Positions 27,489-35,540 of a stretch of DNA of 64,000 nucleotides are shown here, piece after piece; position 1 is the stretch's first letter, and the number at the start of each line of letters is the position of its first letter. The stretch lies in the NCBI RefSeq assembly GCF_000734895.2, contig NZ_CP011382.1, positions 2,334,700 through 2,398,699 on the forward strand, in the 5' to 3' direction. The translations under genes and the position numbers were made by a program. Source of the stretch: Calothrix sp. 336/3 (GTDB lineage: Bacteria; Cyanobacteriota; Cyanobacteriia; Cyanobacteriales; Nostocaceae). Under the pieces are notes generated by a model. That model was given only the letters and a program-made list of their open reading frames with translations. It had not been told where the DNA came from and made no database searches.

Positions 27489-28064
27489 ATGGTCAGTAGT
27501 ATAATTTCCGACTTCATTTCTAGCCTACAATTATTATTTATAGGCTACATTCCTGCCGCCGCAATTGGGATTGTTCTTGGTGTTATCTTAGGTATTAACG
27601 GTTTTATCTATCAATTTTTCAAGTGGATAATTAAAATTCCCTATAGCTTTTTGCCCATCACCTTACTACCAATTTTCCTGATTTTATTACCAGAGAAAGA
27701 AGCTGCCAAAATAATCATTGTTTTTCTCAGTTCTCTTTGGTCAATTATTCTCAATACCTCAACAGGTATACATTTAGGACGGAATCAAGGCAATAATTTT
27801 CGCATAGTCATTAATCGCATTTTTGATGGTTTGCAATTCGCAATTTGGGTTGCCTGGTTAGTTGTAATAACCATGGAAATGTTAATTGGAAATCAAGGTT
27901 TAGGATATTTAGTATGGAATAGTTACAAAACAAATAACTATAATTCTATGGTTCAAGGTGTTATCTATATTAGTGTAATTGCTTTTCTCTTAGACCAACT
28001 CCTTGAAATTACAGGCAATATTCTAGCTCAACTTGTCTCTGAAGGGAAAAAATCTGATACATAG
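27489..28064 (+). CDS. ABC-transporter permease-like protein (SsuC/NrtB type)
   Basis: 191 residues with 5-6 hydrophobic segments and an EAA-like loop region (ILNTSTGIHLGRNQGNNFRIVINRIFDGLQFAIWVAWLVVITMEMLIGNQGLGYLV) as in the nitrate/sulfonate/taurine permeases. It lacks the usual N-terminal ~60 residues and no ATPase or binding-protein gene is near. It begins 3 bp after the Lgt-like gene, so the two are one operon. The substrate is unknown. Confidence 0.65.
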   Translation: MVSSIISDFISSLQLLFIGYIPAAAIGIVLGVILGINGFIYQFFKWIIKIPYSFLPITLLPIFLILLPEKEAAKIIIVFLSSLWSIILNTSTGIHLGRNQGNNFRIVINRIFDGLQFAIWVAWLVVITMEMLIGNQGLGYLVWNSYKTNNYNSMVQGVIYISVIAFLLDQLLEITGNILAQLVSEGKKSDT

Positions 28065-28096
28065 TTCACCTGCTCACATCAGATAAATTCCATTAT

Positions 28097-28387
28097 TTAT
28101 GGAGATAAGTTTTCTCCTTCGGAAATTAAAATATTCTTGCTTTCACTCTCAACCCCTAAGAAATTAGCAGTATCTATTTCCAGAGAAGAATCAATTTGCT
28201 CTACAGGGGTTGCTATCATCTTTTCATTTTTGAGATAAGTACCAAAAAGTTTGTCATAATTAGAAGCAACCGCAAGAAATGCACCCCCTAAGATATAAAT
28301 AGGTAGTGGCAAAGAAAGCTCCTCTATCCAATCGAAAAATTGTGCTAAGGCAAATAACAACAAAAAGCAAGCAATCCAAACTTTCAT
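28097..28387 (-). CDS. Small membrane protein of unknown function
   Basis: 96 residues with two hydrophobic segments (about 3-18 and 29-42) and a polar acidic C-terminal half. No family recognised. It lies convergent to the permease gene with a 32-bp gap. Confidence 0.5.
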   Translation of the reverse strand: MKVWIACFLLLFALAQFFDWIEELSLPLPIYILGGAFLAVASNYDKLFGTYLKNEKMIATPVEQIDSSLEIDTANFLGVESESKNILISEGENLSP

Positions 28388-28880
28388 CCTGATATTCCTA
28401 ACTCGATACAGATTTCAGCAATTTTATGAGATTGCATAACATTTTATAGCAGCCTCGATAAAATAACATAGTTACTGATGTCAATTTTGCCTTGAATCTG
28501 ATAAATTTTACTTGTTATCCGCAATATCTTATACTAATTTTCCCAATACCACAGATATACTTGGGTAAGGATTGGTGTGTAAACTCGTGACAATACCCAA
28601 CCCACCATAGGTATAGATACTCTTAACCTCCCACCTCTAACCCTTGCAGCTTTAAATCTAGGCTGTATTTCAATGTCATGGCTATGTGTAGCAATTATCG
28701 CGGTCAATTAAGTAGTAATTCGGTGTAGGCACGTTTTAAATAATACTATAATAGCATATATGTTATGAAATAATTAAAATCATTGGTCTATCTTTGATTT
28801 TGATTAATAAATTTGTATGTTTTTCTTATCGTCAGAATCATTTTCTCGGTTGATGAATCATCAACGACAACCATCCAATT
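28388..28880. other. 493-bp intergenic region upstream of the histidine kinase
   Basis: AT-rich, without credible ORF. It contains CACCATAGGTATAG, similar to a short string near 22130. It presumably carries the promoters for the divergent genes on both sides, but no motif can be assigned. Confidence 0.4.
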
Positions 28881-30200
28881 ATGACTACTAATATTAATAT
28901 TACTATGGATAATGGTGATTTCAAAAAAGAGAAGAAAGAACTAATTTTAATAGTTGATGATAGTCAAGCTAGTTTAGATTTTTTATTTGTCACCTTAACT
29001 GAAGCTGGTTATGATGTGGATATTTATCAGCGTGGGGAGATAGCTGTTGGTGAAGCGACAAAACAACAACCCAGTCTGATTTTACTAGACGTGATGATGC
29101 CGAGTATGGATGGGTTTGAAATCTGTGAAAGATTAAAAAGTCAGCCAGAAACTAGGGATATTCCGATTATATTTATGACAGCTTTGACGGATACGCAAGA
29201 AAAAGTCAAAGGTTTATATTTAGGTGCTGTAGACTATATCACTAAACCTTTTCAACAGGAAGAGGTTTTGGCAAGAATTAAAGTACACTTGAACTTAAGA
29301 CGGTTAAATTTAGAGCTAGATGAGCAAAAGCAGGAGTTAGAAAAAAGGGTTTTAGAGAGAACATCAGAACTTTCTCAAGCGCTGGAAGAATTGAAAAAAA
29401 CTCAATTACAATTAGTACAGAGGGAAAAGACATCTTCCCTAGGGCAAGTTGTATCTGGGGTTGCCCATGAAGTCAATAACCCCCTAGGATTTATTTCTAA
29501 TAATATTAATTATGCAAATCAGTATGTTGCAGATTTAATTCATCTGATTCAACTATACAAACAACACTTTCCCCTTCCTGGTGATGAGATAGAAAAAATT
29601 AGTGAGAATATAGATTTAGAACACATCCTTGATGATTTACCTAAGGTAATTTCGTCGATGAAGTTGGGTAGCGATCGCATTCAGCAAATCATGTATTCCT
29701 TGCGTAAGTTTTCCCTTGCTGATGAATATAAGAAAAAAGCAGTAGATATTCATGAAGGGATAGAAACTACTTTGATGATACTGCAACATCGTTTAAAAGA
29801 GACTCGTCAACGTCCGACGATTAAATTGTTTAAAGAATACGGAAATTTACCAAAAATTGAATGCTTTCCGGGGCAGTTAAATCAAGTATTTTTAAATTTG
29901 CTCAGTCATGCAATTGATGCGTTAGAAGATAATATGAGTAATCCGGCAATTACGATTCGCACAATGATAGATAAAACGCACTTAACAATTAGCATTGCTG
30001 ATAATGGAGGCGGGATGTCTGAGACTTTTATCAATCAAATGTTTGTACCTTTTGTAGGAGAAAAATTAAAAAATCAGGATACATCCTTAGGGCTTTCTAT
30101 TAGCCATCAAATTATCACTCAAAAACATGGTGGAGAGTTGAAATGTATCTCGATTGAGGGTGAAGGAACTGAGTTTTGGATTTATTTACCTGTAAATTAG
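28881..30200 (+). CDS. Response regulator-histidine kinase hybrid (REC-HisKA-HATPase)
   Basis: 439 residues. The N-terminal receiver domain has the acidic pair Asp26-Asp27, phospho-acceptor Asp70 (LILLDVMMPSMDG) and Lys122 (DYITKPF). A coiled coil (145-182) leads to a HisKA segment with His196 (VVSGVAHEVNNP). The ATPase domain has G1 DNGGGM and a G2-like SLGLSISHQI. The N box reads NLLSHAIDALED: the usual second, Mg2+-binding Asn is His here, which may weaken kinase activity. No membrane segment or sensor domain, so it receives its signal through REC. Confidence 0.88.
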   Translation: MTTNINITMDNGDFKKEKKELILIVDDSQASLDFLFVTLTEAGYDVDIYQRGEIAVGEATKQQPSLILLDVMMPSMDGFEICERLKSQPETRDIPIIFMTALTDTQEKVKGLYLGAVDYITKPFQQEEVLARIKVHLNLRRLNLELDEQKQELEKRVLERTSELSQALEELKKTQLQLVQREKTSSLGQVVSGVAHEVNNPLGFISNNINYANQYVADLIHLIQLYKQHFPLPGDEIEKISENIDLEHILDDLPKVISSMKLGSDRIQQIMYSLRKFSLADEYKKKAVDIHEGIETTLMILQHRLKETRQRPTIKLFKEYGNLPKIECFPGQLNQVFLNLLSHAIDALEDNMSNPAITIRTMIDKTHLTISIADNGGGMSETFINQMFVPFVGEKLKNQDTSLGLSISHQIITQKHGGELKCISIEGEGTEFWIYLPVN

Positions 30201-30436
30201 TTGAGAATGCTTTTGGTGTTCTATGAGATAATAGTATATATCACATTTTTTTGATATCAGAAGAGATTTATTAATTGGAAAATAGATTCTCAGGTAAATA
30301 TAGCTAATTATTGCTAGATTTGAGCAGATGAATACAATTTGTTGAGGGTTATTTATTTAATCAATTACTTCTCGTGGCATAATAATAAATTTCTTCTAGA
30401 GGTTTGGGAATATTAAATATCTCACCATCTATTTGT

Positions 30437-31432
30437 TTAATTATGAGAATTAGAGAATTGCCCTAAGCTGAAAATAGCAATATTCGGAAAATCACTAAAT
30501 ATTCCATCGATACCTAGGGAGTAAAATAATTCGTACTCTTGTTGGGGATTATCGGCAAAATTTGCGGGTAGAAATTCATTTTCATTGCGAAAAGTCCACC
30601 CATGTACAAGTAAATTCACATGATGCGCATCCTGAATCAGTGAAGTTGGTGCTTGTAAATAATTTTGATGGTTTCTAGGTACGATTAAATCCTTATGCAC
30701 ACCGATTGCTTGAGCATAACTGGCAATTTTGCTTAAACCTGTGGGTGTAATTAAATCTTGATAGGTACGGGTACCTTGCTTGAGAGTAAAATCGTAGGGT
30801 TGCCCATGGTGATTAATTAATTGTACTAGAGGGAGTTGGGTTTTTTCTGCTAAATATTGTAGGTTAGCAACTTCAAAGGATTGGATGAAAATCGGCGCAT
30901 TTTTATCTTGATATCCATGATGATGTAGGAGAGTAATCAAACTATCTTCTAAGGGTAAATTAATATTTTGAAAATAAGTTGGGTGCTTAGTTTCGGGGTA
31001 GATACCAATTTTGCGTCCCGTTGTTTGAGTTTTCTCTTTGACTAAATCAATAATTTCTGTCAGAGTTGGGATAGGATATATACCGTTGTATGCAGTATTT
31101 TGTGGTCGTAAATGGGGAATACGTTCTTGAGTATATAGGGTTTTGATTTCTGCTAGGGTTAAATCTTCAGTAAACCATCCCTGGGTAACTTTACCATCAA
31201 TAATTTTGCTAGTTTGTAAATGGGCAAATTCAGGATGAAGAGAGATATCTGTGGTTTGAGAAATTTCATTTTCGTGACGAGCAATTAATACACCATCTTT
31301 CGTTATCACTAAATCTGGTTCAATATAATCAGCACCCATATCAATAGCTAATGCGTATGCAGCTAAAGTATGTTCGGGAAGGTATCCACTAGCACCACGG
31401 TGGGCAATAATTATGGGTTTATTTGCATACAT
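30437..31432 (-). CDS. Glycerophosphodiester phosphodiesterase
   Basis: 331 residues, GDPD family of TIM-barrel enzymes that hydrolyse glycerophosphodiesters to glycerol-3-phosphate and an alcohol. The catalytic N-terminal signature is AHRGASGYLPEHTLAAYALAI, with the metal-binding acidic pair in YIEPDLVITKDGVLIARHE. The length and insertions (e.g. the LYTQERIPHLRPQN region) match the GlpQ-like branch. No signal peptide, unlike periplasmic GlpQ, so it is probably cytoplasmic. Confidence 0.88.
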   Translation of the reverse strand: MYANKPIIIAHRGASGYLPEHTLAAYALAIDMGADYIEPDLVITKDGVLIARHENEISQTTDISLHPEFAHLQTSKIIDGKVTQGWFTEDLTLAEIKTLYTQERIPHLRPQNTAYNGIYPIPTLTEIIDLVKEKTQTTGRKIGIYPETKHPTYFQNINLPLEDSLITLLHHHGYQDKNAPIFIQSFEVANLQYLAEKTQLPLVQLINHHGQPYDFTLKQGTRTYQDLITPTGLSKIASYAQAIGVHKDLIVPRNHQNYLQAPTSLIQDAHHVNLLVHGWTFRNENEFLPANFADNPQQEYELFYSLGIDGIFSDFPNIAIFSLGQFSNSHN

Positions 31433-31747
31433 AGGAATTCATCGATACAAAGGGTGAGGAAAAAAGTTATAAAGAAATAATAATTCAGCAGGATGGGAGG
31501 TGGAGGGAGAAAGAGACAAGAATAATATTTCCGCAAAAGTGTAGATATGTTGTCCTCAGATGTGGGAATATTGGTAATATCATTTCTTTGCGAAGTTGCG
31601 CTATATTACCAAGTTGTATTTTACCCCTATCCGCCTCCGGCACCTTTCCCCTTGGTAAGGAGAAAGGAAGAGTTTTTGTTGCATCTTCATGGAGAATTGG
31701 TATAACAATACTCCAATTTAATTTCACAAAATCTTTTAGCATCTATC
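31433..31747. other. 315-bp gap before the TpsB gene
   Basis: No gene supported. It carries a stretch near 31625-31670 (CCGCCTCCGGCACCTTTCCC) resembling small dispersed GC-rich repeats of cyanobacteria. Confidence 0.35.
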
Positions 31748-33529
31748 ATGAGTCATCATTCATCCTCAAAATGCCATATTCATTTTTGGCTGATTTCGTT
31801 GATAATGACTGTCATGGGGGATGTAGTCAATATAAAATCTTTAAAGGCAGAAGCTTCATCTCAAAAATTATCTCCAGCTTTCAAGCTAACTCAAAATACT
31901 CCTCGACAAAATCAACCACCCTCCAATCAACCCCTACCGGAAGCAACCCCTGTAACTCCTCTCCCCTCCCCAGATGAGTTGTTGCAACCACCGAAAACTA
32001 ATCCGGAGCAAACTCCACCCAGTGATGTACCAGAAACTATTACTGTGGAAAGATTTGAGGTGATGGGAAGTACGGTATTTTTCCCCGGAGATTTTGCCAA
32101 GGTGACTGAACCTTACACCCAACGTCCGATTAGTTTAGCAGAATTGTTTCAGGTGCGATCGCTCATTACTCAGTTGTATCTCGATCATGGTTATATCACC
32201 TCTGGAGCATATATTCCACCCCAAAAGCTACAAGGCGGAACCGTGAAAATACAGATAGTTGAGGGTGGTTTGGAAGGGATAAAGGTCAGGGGTACAAGGC
32301 GCTTAAATCCCAACTATATCAGGAGTCGCTTGGCTTTGGTGACAGGGAAACCTCTCAAGCGCGATCGCCTATTGCGGGGGTTACAATTATTACAGTTAAA
32401 TCCTCTGGTTGCAAATATTTCGGCGGAACTTGCTGCGGGTACAGAGGTGGGAGAGAGTGTATTAGAAGTGACGGTACGGGAAGCAAAAAGTTTTGATGTC
32501 ACCTTGAGTGCTGATAATGGGCGATCGCCATCGGTGGGAAGTTTCCGCAGACAGTTGCAGGTGAGTCAGGGGAATCTCTTCGGTTTAGGTGATGGTTTGA
32601 ATGTCAGTTATACTAACACGGATGGTAGCAATGCCTTTGATTTAAGTTATAGTCTCCCCCTCAATCCCCGGAATGGCACTTTGGCTGTGAGTTACGGCAC
32701 ATCTAGTAGTAATGTGATTGAACAGCCTTTTAGTGTGTTGGATATTCAGTCAGAATCTCGCTACTATGAGTTAACTTTGCGTCAACCTCTGATGCAGACT
32801 CCTACCCAGGAATTTGCCGTGGGTATAACTGCTACTAGACGGGAGAGTGAAGCTAGTTTTTTGAATGGAGAAATACCTTTTCCTGCTTCCGGTGCAGATA
32901 AACAGGGTAGAACTCGCATATCTGCGTTGCGGTTTTTCCAAGAATGGACACAACGCAATAATAGGGAAGTTTTAGCAGGGCGATCGCAATTTAGTATTGG
33001 TTTAGATGCCCTCAATTCCACGATAAATAATACCGCCCCTGATAGTCGTTTCTACGCATGGCGGGGACAAGGGCAATGGGTACGTCTCCTAGCTCCCGAT
33101 ACCTTCATCTTACTCCGTGGGGATATTCAGTTTAGTGACCGTCCTCTACCCCCCTTTGAGCAATTTGGCATCGGTGGCATAGAAAGTGTCAGAGGATACC
33201 GTCAAGATGCCCTACTCACTGATAACGGCATATTTGCATCCGCAGAGGTAAGACTACCCATTGCCCGTTTTTCCCCAGGTAGCAATCTACTACAACTAAC
33301 TCCCTTCATCGATTTTGGTACAGTTTGGAACCGCCAAGGTAGACCCAACTCCGCAGGTGAATTAAAAAATGATACCCTATTATCAGTAGGATTAGGGCTA
33401 CGCTGGCAACTAGAAGACCATCTGACAGCCCGCTTAGAGTGGGGTATTCCCTTAATTGATATTGGTGGAGAGAGAAATTCCTGGCAAGACAACGGTATTT
33501 ATTTTTCTATCGTTGGTCATCCTTTTTAA
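31748..33529 (+). CDS. ShlB/FhaC/HecB-family outer-membrane transporter (TpsB) with POTRA domains
   Basis: 593 residues. An N-terminal signal-like hydrophobic segment (HFWLISLIMTVMGDVV) is followed by a Pro-rich linker (residues about 50-95), POTRA domains (ITVERFEVMGSTVF... and VEGGLEGIKVRGTRRLNP) and a C-terminal 16-strand beta barrel ending in the Phe typical of outer-membrane proteins (IVGHPF). It secretes or inserts a partner TpsA exoprotein or related substrate. No filamentous hemagglutinin-like TpsA is in the window; the TPR-CHAT protein 2 kb downstream has a signal peptide and could be functionally linked, by proximity only. Confidence 0.88.
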   Translation: MSHHSSSKCHIHFWLISLIMTVMGDVVNIKSLKAEASSQKLSPAFKLTQNTPRQNQPPSNQPLPEATPVTPLPSPDELLQPPKTNPEQTPPSDVPETITVERFEVMGSTVFFPGDFAKVTEPYTQRPISLAELFQVRSLITQLYLDHGYITSGAYIPPQKLQGGTVKIQIVEGGLEGIKVRGTRRLNPNYIRSRLALVTGKPLKRDRLLRGLQLLQLNPLVANISAELAAGTEVGESVLEVTVREAKSFDVTLSADNGRSPSVGSFRRQLQVSQGNLFGLGDGLNVSYTNTDGSNAFDLSYSLPLNPRNGTLAVSYGTSSSNVIEQPFSVLDIQSESRYYELTLRQPLMQTPTQEFAVGITATRRESEASFLNGEIPFPASGADKQGRTRISALRFFQEWTQRNNREVLAGRSQFSIGLDALNSTINNTAPDSRFYAWRGQGQWVRLLAPDTFILLRGDIQFSDRPLPPFEQFGIGGIESVRGYRQDALLTDNGIFASAEVRLPIARFSPGSNLLQLTPFIDFGTVWNRQGRPNSAGELKNDTLLSVGLGLRWQLEDHLTARLEWGIPLIDIGGERNSWQDNGIYFSIVGHPF

Positions 33530-33583
33530 GGATAGGAATTACAACTAAATTATTCACAGGTTGATATTACAATTATAGCATTT

Positions 33584-34246
33584 TTATTGATGATTAGAGC
33601 GCAATTTTTCTAAAAAAGCATTAATTTCTTGAGCTAACCATTCCTGCTCGTATCTAAACAATCCTAAGCCAAATTTATGAGAGCGAATCCCTTGATTTAG
33701 GCATAAATATCCTTGATAGCCTACTTTTTTTAAGGTATTGAACTCTACAACTTTCACAGAACTTAAATCTTTCGTTTTTCCAGTTACATGGTAGTTAAGA
33801 CCTAAAAAGCTCCAATCATAAACAAAAGTACGTTCATTTATTAATAGTTTGAACTTTGAGGATTGAGAGATAATAATATAATCAGTTTCCAGGGTAAATC
33901 GCAATGGAGAAAGTCCAACCAAAACTAATATAAGCAAGGCTGGTATTGACAGTTGAGATACTATTAAATATATCAGAGAAACTACTATAAATACCATGAG
34001 GATATTCATTAAAATTAAAGCAGGGATAAATATAATCATCACAATCCCTAGACATCCGTTGATTACATTTAAAGCTTTTGTATCTGATTTCTTTATAGTA
34101 TTCTGCAATGGATGTATACAAACAGTTAAACCAAAATCTGTTTTTTTGAATTCAATTCTATTCCCAAATGGTTTAGAATAGTAATGGTTTGGAACTGAAC
34201 TATCACTATTACTATTTTCATTATGGTTTGTCATGGATTGAAGCAC
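33584..34246 (-). CDS. Membrane protein of unknown function
   Basis: 220 residues (219-216 if a later Met is used). A polar N-terminal ~70 residues, two or three hydrophobic segments (about 78-135), then a soluble C-terminal domain (FTLETDYIIISQSSKFKLLINERT...) that resembles a PH-like fold by strand pattern only. No family recognised. It is convergent with the TpsB gene (54-bp gap). Confidence 0.55.
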   Translation of the reverse strand: MLQSMTNHNENSNSDSSVPNHYYSKPFGNRIEFKKTDFGLTVCIHPLQNTIKKSDTKALNVINGCLGIVMIIFIPALILMNILMVFIVVSLIYLIVSQLSIPALLILVLVGLSPLRFTLETDYIIISQSSKFKLLINERTFVYDWSFLGLNYHVTGKTKDLSSVKVVEFNTLKKVGYQGYLCLNQGIRSHKFGLGLFRYEQEWLAQEINAFLEKLRSNHQ

Positions 34247-34448
34247 CTATTTTATAAGATTTTAAAAGATAATCAAGAAAAATTATAATCAGTAAATAAC
34301 TGTGAAGTAACCGTATTTATACAATGTGATAGCAATTTTTCATTTTATTTTTATAAGTAACCCTCGGTTTCCATCTCTCCCCACATAAAAAGGTCATCTG
34401 TAGCTGAGAATATGAATCATCTTTGAGAGATATTGAACTTTTGATTAT

Positions 34449-35084
34449 TCACTTAGGTTCAATAAATACTTTCCATTCTTCGTTTACTTGATAGGTGATA
34501 AATGATTCGTGAAGCTGTAAAAAATCTATTAATTTCATTCCTGATGCTAGATTATTGAGTAATGGTTTAACAGGTTGTTTATAAACTTGGTAAAAATATT
34601 TACATAAATTGATAATCTCTAAAGATTCCTCTGGTGAAAATACCTGTAAATCATTTAAGATACCAACTAAAGCTTGGTAAAAATCTTCAGAATTATGGAT
34701 ATTTGGTATATGTTTGCAAAGTTGATGATTAACAATGTTGTTTTTGAAAGTAGTTGTTCTACATCTAATTTTTTTATCCCTGAGCTTCACAACTGTTTGA
34801 ATTTTATGAGAAGTCTCCTCAGCTATAGGAGCTTCTTCTTGAAAATCTTGAGGTACAGTATTTGTCCTAACTGAATAAAAAATCCCAAAATCTTCAATTG
34901 ATGCAATATAAACTCTTGAATAAGTTCTATATATACGAAAATCATTATTAGTAACATCTCCAAGAGAAATCATTATATTATACTTTTGTTGACAAATTTG
35001 AATAATGTCGTTGACATCAACCCATTGTTTACCTAATCGTAATGATTCTGATGCAACAATTTTTTTAATTAAATCTATTTTCAT
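34449..35084 (-). CDS. Hypothetical protein
   Basis: 211 soluble residues beginning MKIDLIKKIVASESLRLGKQWVDVNDI. No domain recognised. The middle (residues 75-115) is charged and the C-terminal half helical. Single gene, upstream region AT-rich. Codon usage fits the neighbours. Confidence 0.5.
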   Translation of the reverse strand: MKIDLIKKIVASESLRLGKQWVDVNDIIQICQQKYNIMISLGDVTNNDFRIYRTYSRVYIASIEDFGIFYSVRTNTVPQDFQEEAPIAEETSHKIQTVVKLRDKKIRCRTTTFKNNIVNHQLCKHIPNIHNSEDFYQALVGILNDLQVFSPEESLEIINLCKYFYQVYKQPVKPLLNNLASGMKLIDFLQLHESFITYQVNEEWKVFIEPK

Positions 35085-35540
35085 TTTAAAGTTATGGTAA
35101 ATATTGTGTTAAATGATAATTACTAAGAACTGGATATCTTAGATACATTTGCCAAAGCTTGTTCTTTGACTTATTACATGTGCTATATCTGAAAATATAG
35201 CTTTTGAGCTTTTCCCAACCTTCAGTTGAATTTTGTCTATCTTAAAAAGTTCGTCAGAATAAAACTCCATCAGGCAAGCATCATATTTGATGCACGGTAG
35301 TATTAACTGCATCTTATGCGCTTAATTATTTTGATGTCATCCGAGAATATTAGGAAGTTAATACAGATGGAGATTTATCAGCCAGTCTATTGCAGTATCT
35401 AGCTCAACTAATTGGTACATCCTTTTACCAGGATAGTGGAGTTTAAAATTGATGTCATAGTAAATAGGTTTATTTTCAGGCTATTTTGGTGGAAGATAGG
35501 TACAGTTTTCTCAGGGAATTGTAGAGGGATGGGGGAAAGA
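35085..35540. other. 456-bp region upstream of the CHAT gene
   Basis: AT-rich; open reading from 35412 continues into the CHAT gene but lacks similarity and the signal peptide begins later, so it is treated as 5' untranslated. No other feature seen. Confidence 0.4.

Noticed and set aside
35412..35540. Longer N-terminus for the CHAT protein
   Set aside because: It would bury the signal peptide 50 residues inside, and the extension has no similarity.
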